Shown here one piece after another: positions 27,985 through 36,584 of a stretch of DNA of 64,000 bases (position 1 is the stretch's first letter; each line of letters begins with the position of its first letter). The DNA comes from UBA1723 sp045641625 (GTDB taxonomy: Bacteria > Bacteroidota > Bacteroidia > Bacteroidales > Paludibacteraceae). A program made the translations under genes and the position numbers. The stretch lies in assembly GCA_045641625.1 (NCBI GenBank), contig JAZUHH010000017.1:124001-188000 (forward strand), read 5' to 3'. The notes beneath the pieces were generated by a model. That model did no database searches and was not told where the DNA came from. It saw only the letters and a program-made list of their open reading frames with translations.

Positions 27985-28002
27985 CTTTTATCATTATATA
28001 GA

Positions 28003-31000
28003 CTATTGTCTGATCAAAGTAAAGTGACCTGTGTAGCTCTTTGACAACTCCTTGATTTCAACCTCGTACCAGTAGTCTGTACTTGGCAATGGGTTTCCAT
28101 TGTAAGTTCCGTCCCAGCCTTCACAATCCGAAGCCTTGTAGTAGGCGATTCTCTTACCCCAACGGTCGAAGATCGAAACTTTGGCGTTCGGATAAGCCTC
28201 CTGCAAAGCACTGATCTTGAAGATATCGCTGACACCGTCTCCATTAGGAGAAACCACTACCGGAATCTTGATTACAGGCTCGCTGATCCTGAACTTCTCC
28301 TTGACTACACATCCTGCGGCATCGACAATCTTCAAATCGTGCTTGCCATATTCCAAGTCGTGCTTAACAGCAGAAGTCACATCCTCAGCCTTCTCATCTC
28401 CGTCAACGATGAACATGAACGGCTCTGTACCTGTACCGGACTGAAGGACAATCTCGACATCACGGAACGACAACGAATCCACGTAGTCAAGCTTAGGAGA
28501 ATAAGTCACAACCGCAGCATGAGATGCAGAAGCCTTACAAGCTCCACGCTCCATGTCAAGATAGTATTCAGCGTATGCAGGAATTGGCATTACCTCGATT
28601 ACTGCACCGTTCATTGTCACGCCTTCACCTAGCTGATCGTCAGAATACCAAGTGTACTTGTCAGCCTTGAATGAGCCGGCGTCAAGTTTAAGCTTTGTAC
28701 CCTCACAAATGTAGTCCTGAGCCTTGATCTCTCCCTCGATAGGCTTAGAGACAACCACCATAGGATAATATTTCTTAGGCACACAAATGTCATTTGTTGC
28801 GACTACTTCGTAACGCTTAGACTGAGTGAAGCCGTCCTGCAAAGTGAATATAGGAGTCACTGTAGCACCTCTGTCACTCATGTTAAGAACCTCTTCATTG
28901 GCTTCCCACTCAAGTCTTGTTCCTGCAGGGTACAGCTTCTTAACGGATATCTCAGAAGACTCTCCCTCGCAGACATTTTGCTTACTAACCTCGAACTGAA
29001 CGTCAAACGCCTCGTGAACCTTCAATGGCAGGTCATCACCCAAGCTCTGGTTGCCGACAGCATAAGTGTAAGAAACTGTGTACTTGGCATCCTTCTTAGG
29101 AGAAATTGTAGCGGAAAGCTTGCCGCCTGAAGGAAGCAGCTTTATTGTTGTAGGAGTTCCACCGGCAACAACTTCCTCAACCTTCAAGACTAGCTTGTCT
29201 TTGTGTAGAACCTTTCCAGTTCCGGTTGTATCAATTGTAATCTTGTGGTTCTCGTCAACACACATCTCCTCTACATCAAGTTCTGCTACCATCTGAAGCT
29301 TAGCATCAACCAAAACCTTGATTGCGGCAGAATCGTCACAATATCCATCCGAAGAAACCTTGATATTGAAGTAGTGGTCGGAAGTCAAAGACGGAATCGA
29401 AGCAGAAGAACCGGACATTACCAACGACGACTTCTCGTCAGTCCAAATGATGTCAGACTCGATTCCCGAAGGATCAGAAGGCTCGATGAAAGGAATTGTC
29501 ATTAAAACTGGCTCCTCTCTAACCTCTTCATAGACTCTAACCAAAGAAGACTTGTTTATCTTGATGTAAGGCTTGACAGTCAAAGGAAGACCATCGGCAA
29601 CCTTTGCAGTTGTTTTACATCCACCAGACTTGATCTCGTAAGAATAAACTCCACTGTTTGCAGGAACTGTACTTGCTATTGTATAGGCATTTTCAGTCTG
29701 ACCTTCAATCTTTACATCATCCTTGAACCATGCTACTTCGTATGGGTAACCGGTAGTCTTAGGAGTTACTTTGATCTCCACATTGAACTTCTGGCCCTCG
29801 CAGACATCAAGATCAGAACGCTTCACCTCCTCAGCCTTAGTGCTTACATCTACAATAGTGAAAGAGAACCAAGTTGGACATCTGTTGATATACCTGAACT
29901 CGTACTTACCGGCAGGCAATGACAACGAAGCCTTACCAGAGCTTAAAGTTCCTGTCTTTTCACTACCGCCGTCCTTAGTATATGTAAATCCGTCCTCAGT
30001 AGCAGTGACATCCACATCAACAGTAACATTAGAACCACAAGAAGTGAATATAATATCCTTAGTCTTTACACTTACAGGAGCCTTTGGTGTATCGTTATTC
30101 TTCTCTGAGAATTCTATTGTACCTTCAAGCTGACCTATATCAACCTTGATTACTTGAACTGGAGCCTCGATGCCCTTACAAGCACCGGCATCAACCTTCA
30201 AAGTGACACGCATCTCGTTTCCTGATGTCTCAAGACCAACGGAACCTGTGTTGTAAGACTTCTCAGAACTTGTTTGAGCCGACTTGTTGTTTGACCAATA
30301 ATACTTGATGTCGTTCAACACGGCACCTTCAGTCTCCACATTAGATGACAACTCTACGGCTTCACCAGGACAAGTTGTCTCTGTTCCTTCAATTTTTGGA
30401 GTTACCTCGTGAACAAACACCTTCAAAGGCAATGATTCAGAAACACATGCTTCACCGGAAGGCAACTTGTAGCTAGCCTGAACCTTATATGTACCTCGCT
30501 TAGAAACCTTTGTATTCGTAACTGGCGAAGAAGCTTCGTCCAAATACTCACTCTGTACAGAGAACGAAGGCTTAGTGTTCTCAGTGTACATATCAGCCAA
30601 GTCTATAGACTCGTTCTTTGAACCACAAATTGGATCTGCGGCAGCAACCTTAAGAACAGGAACTGCATTGACAGTAACAGTAATCGAAGCTGGAGCACCT
30701 GAAGCAGAAGCATCTGTCTTCAATCTCTGCAAAACATAATATGTATAAACAGTCTTACTCTGTCCATTCTCTGGCTTTTGAATTGCCGGGTCAAGTGACG
30801 GAGCGGTTGTCGATTCCGTTGTCAAATCTATAGTTCCGTCACTCTTTGACTCATACCATACAAGTTCAAAATCCTCAGGATCATTTACATCTGTTCCTTT
30901 TATAGTAACTTTATCTGCCAAAGTTCCAGTCAACAAATCAGAACCCTCACATACATCAAGAGGGGATACTATAGGCTGAGGGAATCCAGAAACTGATATC

Positions 31001-34000
31001 TTAACTTGCACAGCCACGCTCTCACAACCTTTAGCATTCTTTTGTGTTACATAATAAGTTTTCTCGTCGTTTCCTACAAGAGAAGGATTATATGTAGGAG
31101 TTGCATCTGCCTCATCAATCTGATTTTGCAAATCTGCATCTTTATACCATACTAAAGTATTTCCTGTAGAAGCTACTACACCACTTGGATCTTGAATAAG
31201 AGGAGCCTTGAATCCTCCAGAAGCACCTTCTGACTTCAAGTAAGAAATATTAAATGTTCCTGTTGGAGGCAATACCTCTTGAATCTCAACTTTGTATTCT
31301 TGATGAGCACCGTAACAAACAGAACTATTTGTTATCATAGTAGAGCCCGAAGTTGCTGTAATAGTATATGTATTACGAACATAATAAGTAGTGATACTTG
31401 CAGCTTCAGAAGAAACTGACATTGTGCTACTACCTCCACGAGTTTGAGCATTTAATGCTGGCTCTGTACCCTTGAAGATTTCCAAACCATCTGCATCAGA
31501 CATATAGAATGGCTTATCTACACCCTGAGTAACAAAAGTCTCGACATTTGCTATTCCTTTTTCGTCTTTACAATATACAGAAGTCTCAGATGGAGTAACT
31601 ACATCACGAACCCCGTAAGAGGTAATAGTTATTGTCTTCTTAGCACTTTCTCCACCACTTGTTGATATTTGAGAAACATAGAATACATGCTCTCCTGGTG
31701 TAGAGATATCTGGAACCATATCCGGATCTGTAATCTTTGTTGTTCCATCAGCCTCATAGAACTGCAAGCTGTAATCAGAGTCATTACCGTCAGGAGCATC
31801 TATCTTGGCAAAATCGCTCAACTTGTTTGGAGTCTCTGTAGAACAGAACTCTCCATTCTTAACCTTTGGAGTAGGTGCTCCGATAATTTCAACATTGACT
31901 AGATTTGTATCGCTCAAACATCCGTCAGGGCTAACCTGATAAACATAATACCACAAATACTCAGGATGAGGATCCGACTTGTCCTTGATTGTAGGAGTTG
32001 GATAGCCAGCCTTCGCAGCTTCAAGTGTTGAAGTCTTCAAATCCGGAGCATCTTCAGTATCAGCACCCTTGACAAGTCCCCACATCAATGTATAGCCGGC
32101 AGTCATACCCACACCAATTGTTGGAAGCTGCTTCTCGAGACTTTCTATCTTATCCTGATTCTTTCTATAAGAGACAACCTTATTGTCAAGAACCAAGTCA
32201 TCAGCCTTCATAGAAGAGAAACTATACTCTTTAGCGGCAGAGCGACACAACGTAGTCTCGTCCTCAACCACATAATAATAAGTCTGCTCTCCCTCAGAAG
32301 CCTTGACACTCTTAACTACAGGAGCGGCAGTCAATTCATTCTCATCCTTGTTACCATCTTCCTCGGTAGCATACCAATGGATATTGTTTCCTGCAATTGT
32401 CTTTTTAGGCTCTTCCTTCAAAGTACCCTCACAGAAAGGATCTGGAGCAGTAAGTTCGTCATCTGGAGCAACATCAGCAATGACATTGATTACGTCATAA
32501 ACCCAACAGTTCTCGGCATCAGGGAAGTCCAAATCTTTAACAAGAAGGTAATATGTATCAGCATCCTCGTATGTCACATCAATCTTAGTGTTCTTGTCTC
32601 CTGCTGTGTAACCGATACCAGGCTTGCCGGCAGCGCTCTTGTCACCCTTGTGCCAAGAAGCGATGTAACGACGAGGAATAGTAGGAGTATTCTTGTCCAT
32701 CACTGTTGGATCAGTTGGCTCAAAGTCTTCTGTTGCTAGATGGGCAACTTCACCTGGACACAAATGGACTTCTTTCACGCCACTTGTTGCATTCAGAACA
32801 ACCTTAGTTTCCGGATCACCAGAAATGATCTCGGCTTTTTTCACCTTCTCACAATCCAAACAGTTAAGACCTGCTACAACAGGAATTGTAGAGATGGAAA
32901 TCTTACGACAAGAAGAGAACGCCGAGGTAGTCTTCCACGATTTGTCAGTCAACAAATCGTTATATTCTCCAACGACAACACGGAAATAGATACGTTTCTC
33001 GTGATTGGGGTCATCCTCAAGCTTGGAGAATACAGCATCCCAATGCTCTTCAACTTTTACATCATACTTGTCATCTAACAAAACCTCTTCTGTGTGAAGA
33101 GTCTTCCATTCAATTTTATTTATTGCACTCTCTGTGGCTGGGTCATCGAAAGTGTACTGGTAAACATAACCCACTTTTTTGCTTGGATCTATGTGCCCTC
33201 CGGAATACAAATAGAATTGCTTTACAGCATCCGAAGTAATAGACTGAAGCGTCAACACATCCTCTGTACAAAGGTCAAGAATATCTTTACCTGTACTTAC
33301 AGAAGACTCCACGTTAACGTCAGGCGGTGTACAAACAGAGAATATAATATTGTCAATAGCATAGTCGCGAGTATCTCCTGGTCCTGGTCTGACAGGGACA
33401 CAATCTTGCTTGTGTCTCACTTTCATCTTGACAGTAACCTCAGAAGCTCCTCCTACTTTAGCAGCATCTACAGTAAATGTTTTACTTACGCTTTTCCAAC
33501 CATCAGAACCACCTGTAAAACTCTTAAAATCAGTTTCTTGCTCAGATCCGTATTCAAGGATAACCTCAACACAACCTGGCCATTCAGATATAGATGCGAA
33601 ATCAGCACCAAAAGTGATTTCCTTACCTGTACAAATGTGTTCTACATCAATCTCAAAAAAATCATCTTGACTTCCTGAATCATCAAGGTCAAACTGAAGC
33701 ATACCACCTGTAGAAGTTCCCGAGTTGTCGTTTATCACACCTGACGGATAACCTCCATGCGCAGAAACAACATACATTCCATGGTTATAGAGCTCTTTAT
33801 CTAAACCTACATCTTTTAGGTAAGGGACTGTTAGTTTAGCTCCAGTAGATTCAATGTTATAAGCCTTCACACAAGGAGTCTTAAAATTTCTATCAATACT
33901 TTGTGCGTAGTGAGTATGACCTGGAAGAATTTTCTCTGTATGAACATTTCCCATTCTGTCTGTCCATTCGTAAGTATCATCAGAAACAAAGTTTCCAAAA

Positions 34001-35211
34001 TCATCGAAGAACAAATTCGTCATAGCCATAGGAGCGCCGTCATCTGACTGACAGCAAGTTCCGGAATGAATCTTCAAAGGTTCCGACATTACAGCAGTAC
34101 AACCCTTCAACGAAACTTCACAAGTTACTGTGTAATCAGTCTCTTTCTCCTTAGGGATGAAGTTAAAACTTGCATCTGTAGAAGTCTGACCAGTAACCGC
34201 CTCCTTCCATTTGAATGTAGTTCCTGCAGGATAAGCCTGTTTTGTGAATACACGAAGAGGTTGCTCAGGACAAGGATTTCCTGTAAATGCAATTGATGGC
34301 TTGATAGAACCAACAATCTCTATATTATCAATACCTATAGGAATCTTATAGCAATCACTTGCCTTATAGAAATAAAACACGATGCTTCCCGTTTCAGGCA
34401 CCGTAGTTGTATATGTAATTGTAGCACTTCCTCCATGAGCAACTGCAGCTGTTTTTGAACTAGTCAAATTGCTCATATTCATCATATTGTTGTCATTTGG
34501 ATTGAAAATACTCTCGCCAGCCTTCACATCAGCAGAAGATGTCACACCAAACACAAGGCCATTTCCTCCTCCAATCTTTTTTTCAGATGCAGTGTAATTA
34601 TAACCAGTAATAAATTCCTGCATGGAATGTTTTGCAGGATTTCCTGCGCAAACAGTATCATTCAAATAACGGAAATATGTTACGTCAAACAAATCGTACA
34701 CATCAAAAGTGATAGTAACATCAGAGCCCGGCTCCAATCCTGCCATACTATAAGATAATAAAGGGAATCTGTCCTTTCCTCCAACATTCACAAACATATT
34801 ATTGGCAGTAGTGTTTGCCTTTAGAAAAGGACTGATTAGCTTAGGCTGTGCTGTGATAGTAGATTTTCCATACTGCTCGCCACCAGGGCCTGGGTTTAGG
34901 TTGTACGACAAGAATATTTCATCCAAGCCATCCATATCCAAACTTCCCATAGTACCTAAGGTATTGGACAACAAGCCCTTATGAATAGCGCCTACAGGTC
35001 CGCTAAACATTTCGCCTTTACACAAGTCGTCCCACTCCAATTCCTCATCATACCAACCGCCGCCACCGACTTCACCGTTAGTTTTTAGTAAAGGTGCGCA
35101 TAATTGAGTAGAGGTTTCGAAATCGGTACCTCCAACCAAACATTCCGAAAAAGCTGAATAAATTGTTGTTAGCAAAAGCGCCGCAAGCGACAAATGTCTT
35201 TTTATGTTCAT
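28003..35211 (-). CDS. Giant T9SS type B-sorted surface adhesin with Ig-like repeats
   Basis: A 2402-residue surface protein. Signal peptide 1-22, two jelly-roll-like N-terminal regions with paired cysteines, then many Ig-like repeats; several share a unit with a TLVWY strand and a YYVTQ or YYVLQ strand about 40 residues later, with Cys before the next repeat. The last ~85 residues form the CHU_C/gliding-associated domain: VVVSPNGDGVSDIFKI, YPNAKVSIFDRWGKRI, GWDGTYNGNPLPSTDYWYEV. This is the type B signal recognised by the T9SS. SprB-type gliding adhesins have the same plan, but adhesion, gliding and matrix roles cannot be told apart here. Low in Lys clusters, rich in Thr and Asp. Monocistronic. 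A paralogue lies at 57752-64000. Confidence 0.88.
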   Translation of the reverse strand: MNIKRHLSLAALLLTTIYSAFSECLVGGTDFETSTQLCAPLLKTNGEVGGGGWYDEELEWDDLCKGEMFSGPVGAIHKGLLSNTLGTMGSLDMDGLDEIFLSYNLNPGPGGEQYGKSTITAQPKLISPFLKANTTANNMFVNVGGKDRFPLLSYSMAGLEPGSDVTITFDVYDLFDVTYFRYLNDTVCAGNPAKHSMQEFITGYNYTASEKKIGGGNGLVFGVTSSADVKAGESIFNPNDNNMMNMSNLTSSKTAAVAHGGSATITYTTTVPETGSIVFYFYKASDCYKIPIGIDNIEIVGSIKPSIAFTGNPCPEQPLRVFTKQAYPAGTTFKWKEAVTGQTSTDASFNFIPKEKETDYTVTCEVSLKGCTAVMSEPLKIHSGTCCQSDDGAPMAMTNLFFDDFGNFVSDDTYEWTDRMGNVHTEKILPGHTHYAQSIDRNFKTPCVKAYNIESTGAKLTVPYLKDVGLDKELYNHGMYVVSAHGGYPSGVINDNSGTSTGGMLQFDLDDSGSQDDFFEIDVEHICTGKEITFGADFASISEWPGCVEVILEYGSEQETDFKSFTGGSDGWKSVSKTFTVDAAKVGGASEVTVKMKVRHKQDCVPVRPGPGDTRDYAIDNIIFSVCTPPDVNVESSVSTGKDILDLCTEDVLTLQSITSDAVKQFYLYSGGHIDPSKKVGYVYQYTFDDPATESAINKIEWKTLHTEEVLLDDKYDVKVEEHWDAVFSKLEDDPNHEKRIYFRVVVGEYNDLLTDKSWKTTSAFSSCRKISISTIPVVAGLNCLDCEKVKKAEIISGDPETKVVLNATSGVKEVHLCPGEVAHLATEDFEPTDPTVMDKNTPTIPRRYIASWHKGDKSAAGKPGIGYTAGDKNTKIDVTYEDADTYYLLVKDLDFPDAENCWVYDVINVIADVAPDDELTAPDPFCEGTLKEEPKKTIAGNNIHWYATEEDGNKDENELTAAPVVKSVKASEGEQTYYYVVEDETTLCRSAAKEYSFSSMKADDLVLDNKVVSYRKNQDKIESLEKQLPTIGVGMTAGYTLMWGLVKGADTEDAPDLKTSTLEAAKAGYPTPTIKDKSDPHPEYLWYYVYQVSPDGCLSDTNLVNVEIIGAPTPKVKNGEFCSTETPNKLSDFAKIDAPDGNDSDYSLQFYEADGTTKITDPDMVPDISTPGEHVFYVSQISTSGGESAKKTITITSYGVRDVVTPSETSVYCKDEKGIANVETFVTQGVDKPFYMSDADGLEIFKGTEPALNAQTRGGSSTMSVSSEAASITTYYVRNTYTITATSGSTMITNSSVCYGAHQEYKVEIQEVLPPTGTFNISYLKSEGASGGFKAPLIQDPSGVVASTGNTLVWYKDADLQNQIDEADATPTYNPSLVGNDEKTYYVTQKNAKGCESVAVQVKISVSGFPQPIVSPLDVCEGSDLLTGTLADKVTIKGTDVNDPEDFELVWYESKSDGTIDLTTESTTAPSLDPAIQKPENGQSKTVYTYYVLQRLKTDASASGAPASITVTVNAVPVLKVAAADPICGSKNESIDLADMYTENTKPSFSVQSEYLDEASSPVTNTKVSKRGTYKVQASYKLPSGEACVSESLPLKVFVHEVTPKIEGTETTCPGEAVELSSNVETEGAVLNDIKYYWSNNKSAQTSSEKSYNTGSVGLETSGNEMRVTLKVDAGACKGIEAPVQVIKVDIGQLEGTIEFSEKNNDTPKAPVSVKTKDIIFTSCGSNVTVDVDVTATEDGFTYTKDGGSEKTGTLSSGKASLSLPAGKYEFRYINRCPTWFSFTIVDVSTKAEEVKRSDLDVCEGQKFNVEIKVTPKTTGYPYEVAWFKDDVKIEGQTENAYTIASTVPANSGVYSYEIKSGGCKTTAKVADGLPLTVKPYIKINKSSLVRVYEEVREEPVLMTIPFIEPSDPSGIESDIIWTDEKSSLVMSGSSASIPSLTSDHYFNIKVSSDGYCDDSAAIKVLVDAKLQMVAELDVEEMCVDENHKITIDTTGTGKVLHKDKLVLKVEEVVAGGTPTTIKLLPSGGKLSATISPKKDAKYTVSYTYAVGNQSLGDDLPLKVHEAFDVQFEVSKQNVCEGESSEISVKKLYPAGTRLEWEANEEVLNMSDRGATVTPIFTLQDGFTQSKRYEVVATNDICVPKKYYPMVVVSKPIEGEIKAQDYICEGTKLKLDAGSFKADKYTWYSDDQLGEGVTMNGAVIEVMPIPAYAEYYLDMERGACKASASHAAVVTYSPKLDYVDSLSFRDVEIVLQSGTGTEPFMFIVDGDEKAEDVTSAVKHDLEYGKHDLKIVDAAGCVVKEKFRISEPVIKIPVVVSPNGDGVSDIFKISALQEAYPNAKVSIFDRWGKRIAYYKASDCEGWDGTYNGNPLPSTDYWYEVEIKELSKSYTGHFTLIRQ

Positions 35212-35261
35212 TGTATGTCAAGTTTTCTAAAATAGTCTGTTGAAAATATAATTTTAGTGCG

Positions 35262-35269
35262 CAAATATA
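35262..35269 (-). promoter_or_regulatory. Promoter -7 element for the first giant adhesin
   Basis: TATATTTG on the minus strand, 50 bases before the ATG at 35211, with a TTTTG about 20 bases further upstream that fits the -33 box. Confidence 0.6.
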
Positions 35270-35353
35270 ATCACAAAACACGAAGAAATAAAAAAAATAG
35301 AGCCTTTTCAGCAAAAAAACAGCAAAAAACATGTTGTTAAACAATATTAGATA

Positions 35354-35361
35354 TATATTTG
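35354..35361 (+). promoter_or_regulatory. Promoter -7 element for the outer-membrane barrel gene
   Basis: TATATTTG, with TTG at 35334-35336 as a -33 box 17 bases upstream; 61 bases before the ATG at 35423. Confidence 0.65.
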
Positions 35362-35422
35362 CACCGTCTTTTCAATACTTGGACAAAACAATCGTAGATT
35401 TTTAAGTAATATTTAGAATAAA

Positions 35423-36184
35423 ATGAAAAAGATTTTTCTTTCAGTTGTAGCTGCAGTTTCTGCACTATCAGCATTCGCTCAGGCAGACACTGCCTTTGCA
35501 AAGGAGACAGCTAACTTGAAGTACAGAACAGAGGCTGGCCGCTTCGGTGTTGAAGCAGGTATCAACCTTAAGGATGGTTTCTCAGTTAACGGTGGTCTTA
35601 TCAACGCTAACTACACTCTAACAGATAAGTTGACTGCAAGACTAGGTTTCGGTCTTAGCGTTGACAGAAACTACGAGCACAATGACGAAATCAGCAAGGG
35701 AGAAATCATTGGCATCGAGGTAGATGCAGAGAACGACTCTAAGGATGTTAAAATGGAGACATCTATGGGTGTTTACCCAGGTATTTCTTACTCTTTCAAG
35801 GGTACAGAGAGACTTGAGCCATACGTAGGAGCTGAGCTTGCATTCGGTTTCAACAAGCTAAGAACAAGAGAGTCTGAGGACTTCACAAACAACAAGGATA
35901 GCGAGGACAATTACAACACAAAGACTGTAAAGACTGACACTGACCTATTCTTCGGCGCTAACGGTTTCACAGGTTTCAAGTTCTATCTTTGCAAGGATCT
36001 TTATGTAGGTGCTGAGCTTGGATTCGGTTTCGTTACTAAGCCTGACCACATCTCTAACGTAGATGTTGAGGATTCAAGACTAGAAGATGTTGAGGAGATC
36101 AAGGACGACAGCAAGTACTTCAAGCACGAGACTAACATCGACTTGCACTTCCGTCCAACTATAACTCTTGGTTGGAAGTTCTAA
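35423..36184 (+). CDS. Outer-membrane beta-barrel protein, OmpA/PorT-like porin fold
   Basis: A 253-residue exported protein with signal peptide MKKIFLSVVAAVSALSAFAQ. The rest alternates in beta-strand fashion (FGVEAGINLKDGF, LTARLGFGLSVD, LEPYVGAELAFGFN, LYVGAELGFGFV) and ends in an aromatic residue (GWKF), typical of an eight-stranded outer-membrane barrel with acidic, Glu/Asp-rich external loops. No enzymatic motif is present. It may be a structural or ligand-binding porin-like protein. It is monocistronic, divergent from the giant adhesin, with a clear terminator. Codon use looks strongly biased (for example repeated aag and gac), which suggests high expression. Confidence 0.75.
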   Translation: MKKIFLSVVAAVSALSAFAQADTAFAKETANLKYRTEAGRFGVEAGINLKDGFSVNGGLINANYTLTDKLTARLGFGLSVDRNYEHNDEISKGEIIGIEVDAENDSKDVKMETSMGVYPGISYSFKGTERLEPYVGAELAFGFNKLRTRESEDFTNNKDSEDNYNTKTVKTDTDLFFGANGFTGFKFYLCKDLYVGAELGFGFVTKPDHISNVDVEDSRLEDVEEIKDDSKYFKHETNIDLHFRPTITLGWKF

Positions 36185-36207
36185 TCTGTTGATTCAGAGC
36201 ATACAAT

Positions 36208-36240
36208 AAAGGCACGCCTAAGGGTGTGCCTTTCTTTTTT
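36208..36240 (+). terminator. Terminator after the outer-membrane barrel gene
   Basis: AAAGGCACGCC and GGGTGTGCCTTT arms (one G-U pair) followed by CTTTTTT. Confidence 0.85.
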
Positions 36241-36545
36241 CCTGTCCGCATAGGCACATTTCGAATCATAGACAAACTTTAGCAGAAACCAGTTTTTTCA
36301 ATCCTGTTGCAAAGTTACTTTTGTGCCTAACGTATCTTAACAACGGATTGCACTTCGTCATGGAACGTAAAAAGAATGTTCCTTTTCTTCATCAAAATTC
36401 CCGTTCAGAGAATCTCAAACAAGACAAAACTGAACCTTCCAACTTTTAAGCCAGTCAGTCAAACTGCAACAAACCAACAAGAACGACGGAAAACCAGCCT
36501 ACACTTTTTTTTTCGGGTTATTTCTAAATTATCAAACTTTTTCAC

Positions 36546-36553
36546 TAATTTTG
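36546..36553 (+). promoter_or_regulatory. Promoter -7 element for the nine-gene export/lipid operon
   Basis: TAATTTTG, 31 bases before the ATG at 36585. No other promoter element was noticed in the tight gene junctions down to 46142. Confidence 0.62.
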
Positions 36554-36584
36554 CACCGCACAAAATATTTAGTTTGCTACTAAA

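Larger units (their letters stand above)
27411..28002. other. Intergenic region of about 590 bases, possible small or decayed gene
   Basis: It holds the promoter of the small membrane protein (27466-27473) and the adhesin terminator (27953-27984). Between them is a 113-codon frame on the minus strand (27628-27969) with a HCSHC motif, but its start lies inside the terminator stem and it has no promoter or ribosome site; overlapping frames exist on the other strand. I regard none of them as established. Confidence 0.45.
36185..36584. other. Intergenic region of 400 bases
   Basis: It contains the barrel-gene terminator at the left and the promoter of the nine-gene operon at the right. The middle shows no convincing gene; a short frame at 36376-36588 has no promoter or ribosome site. 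Confidence 0.6.
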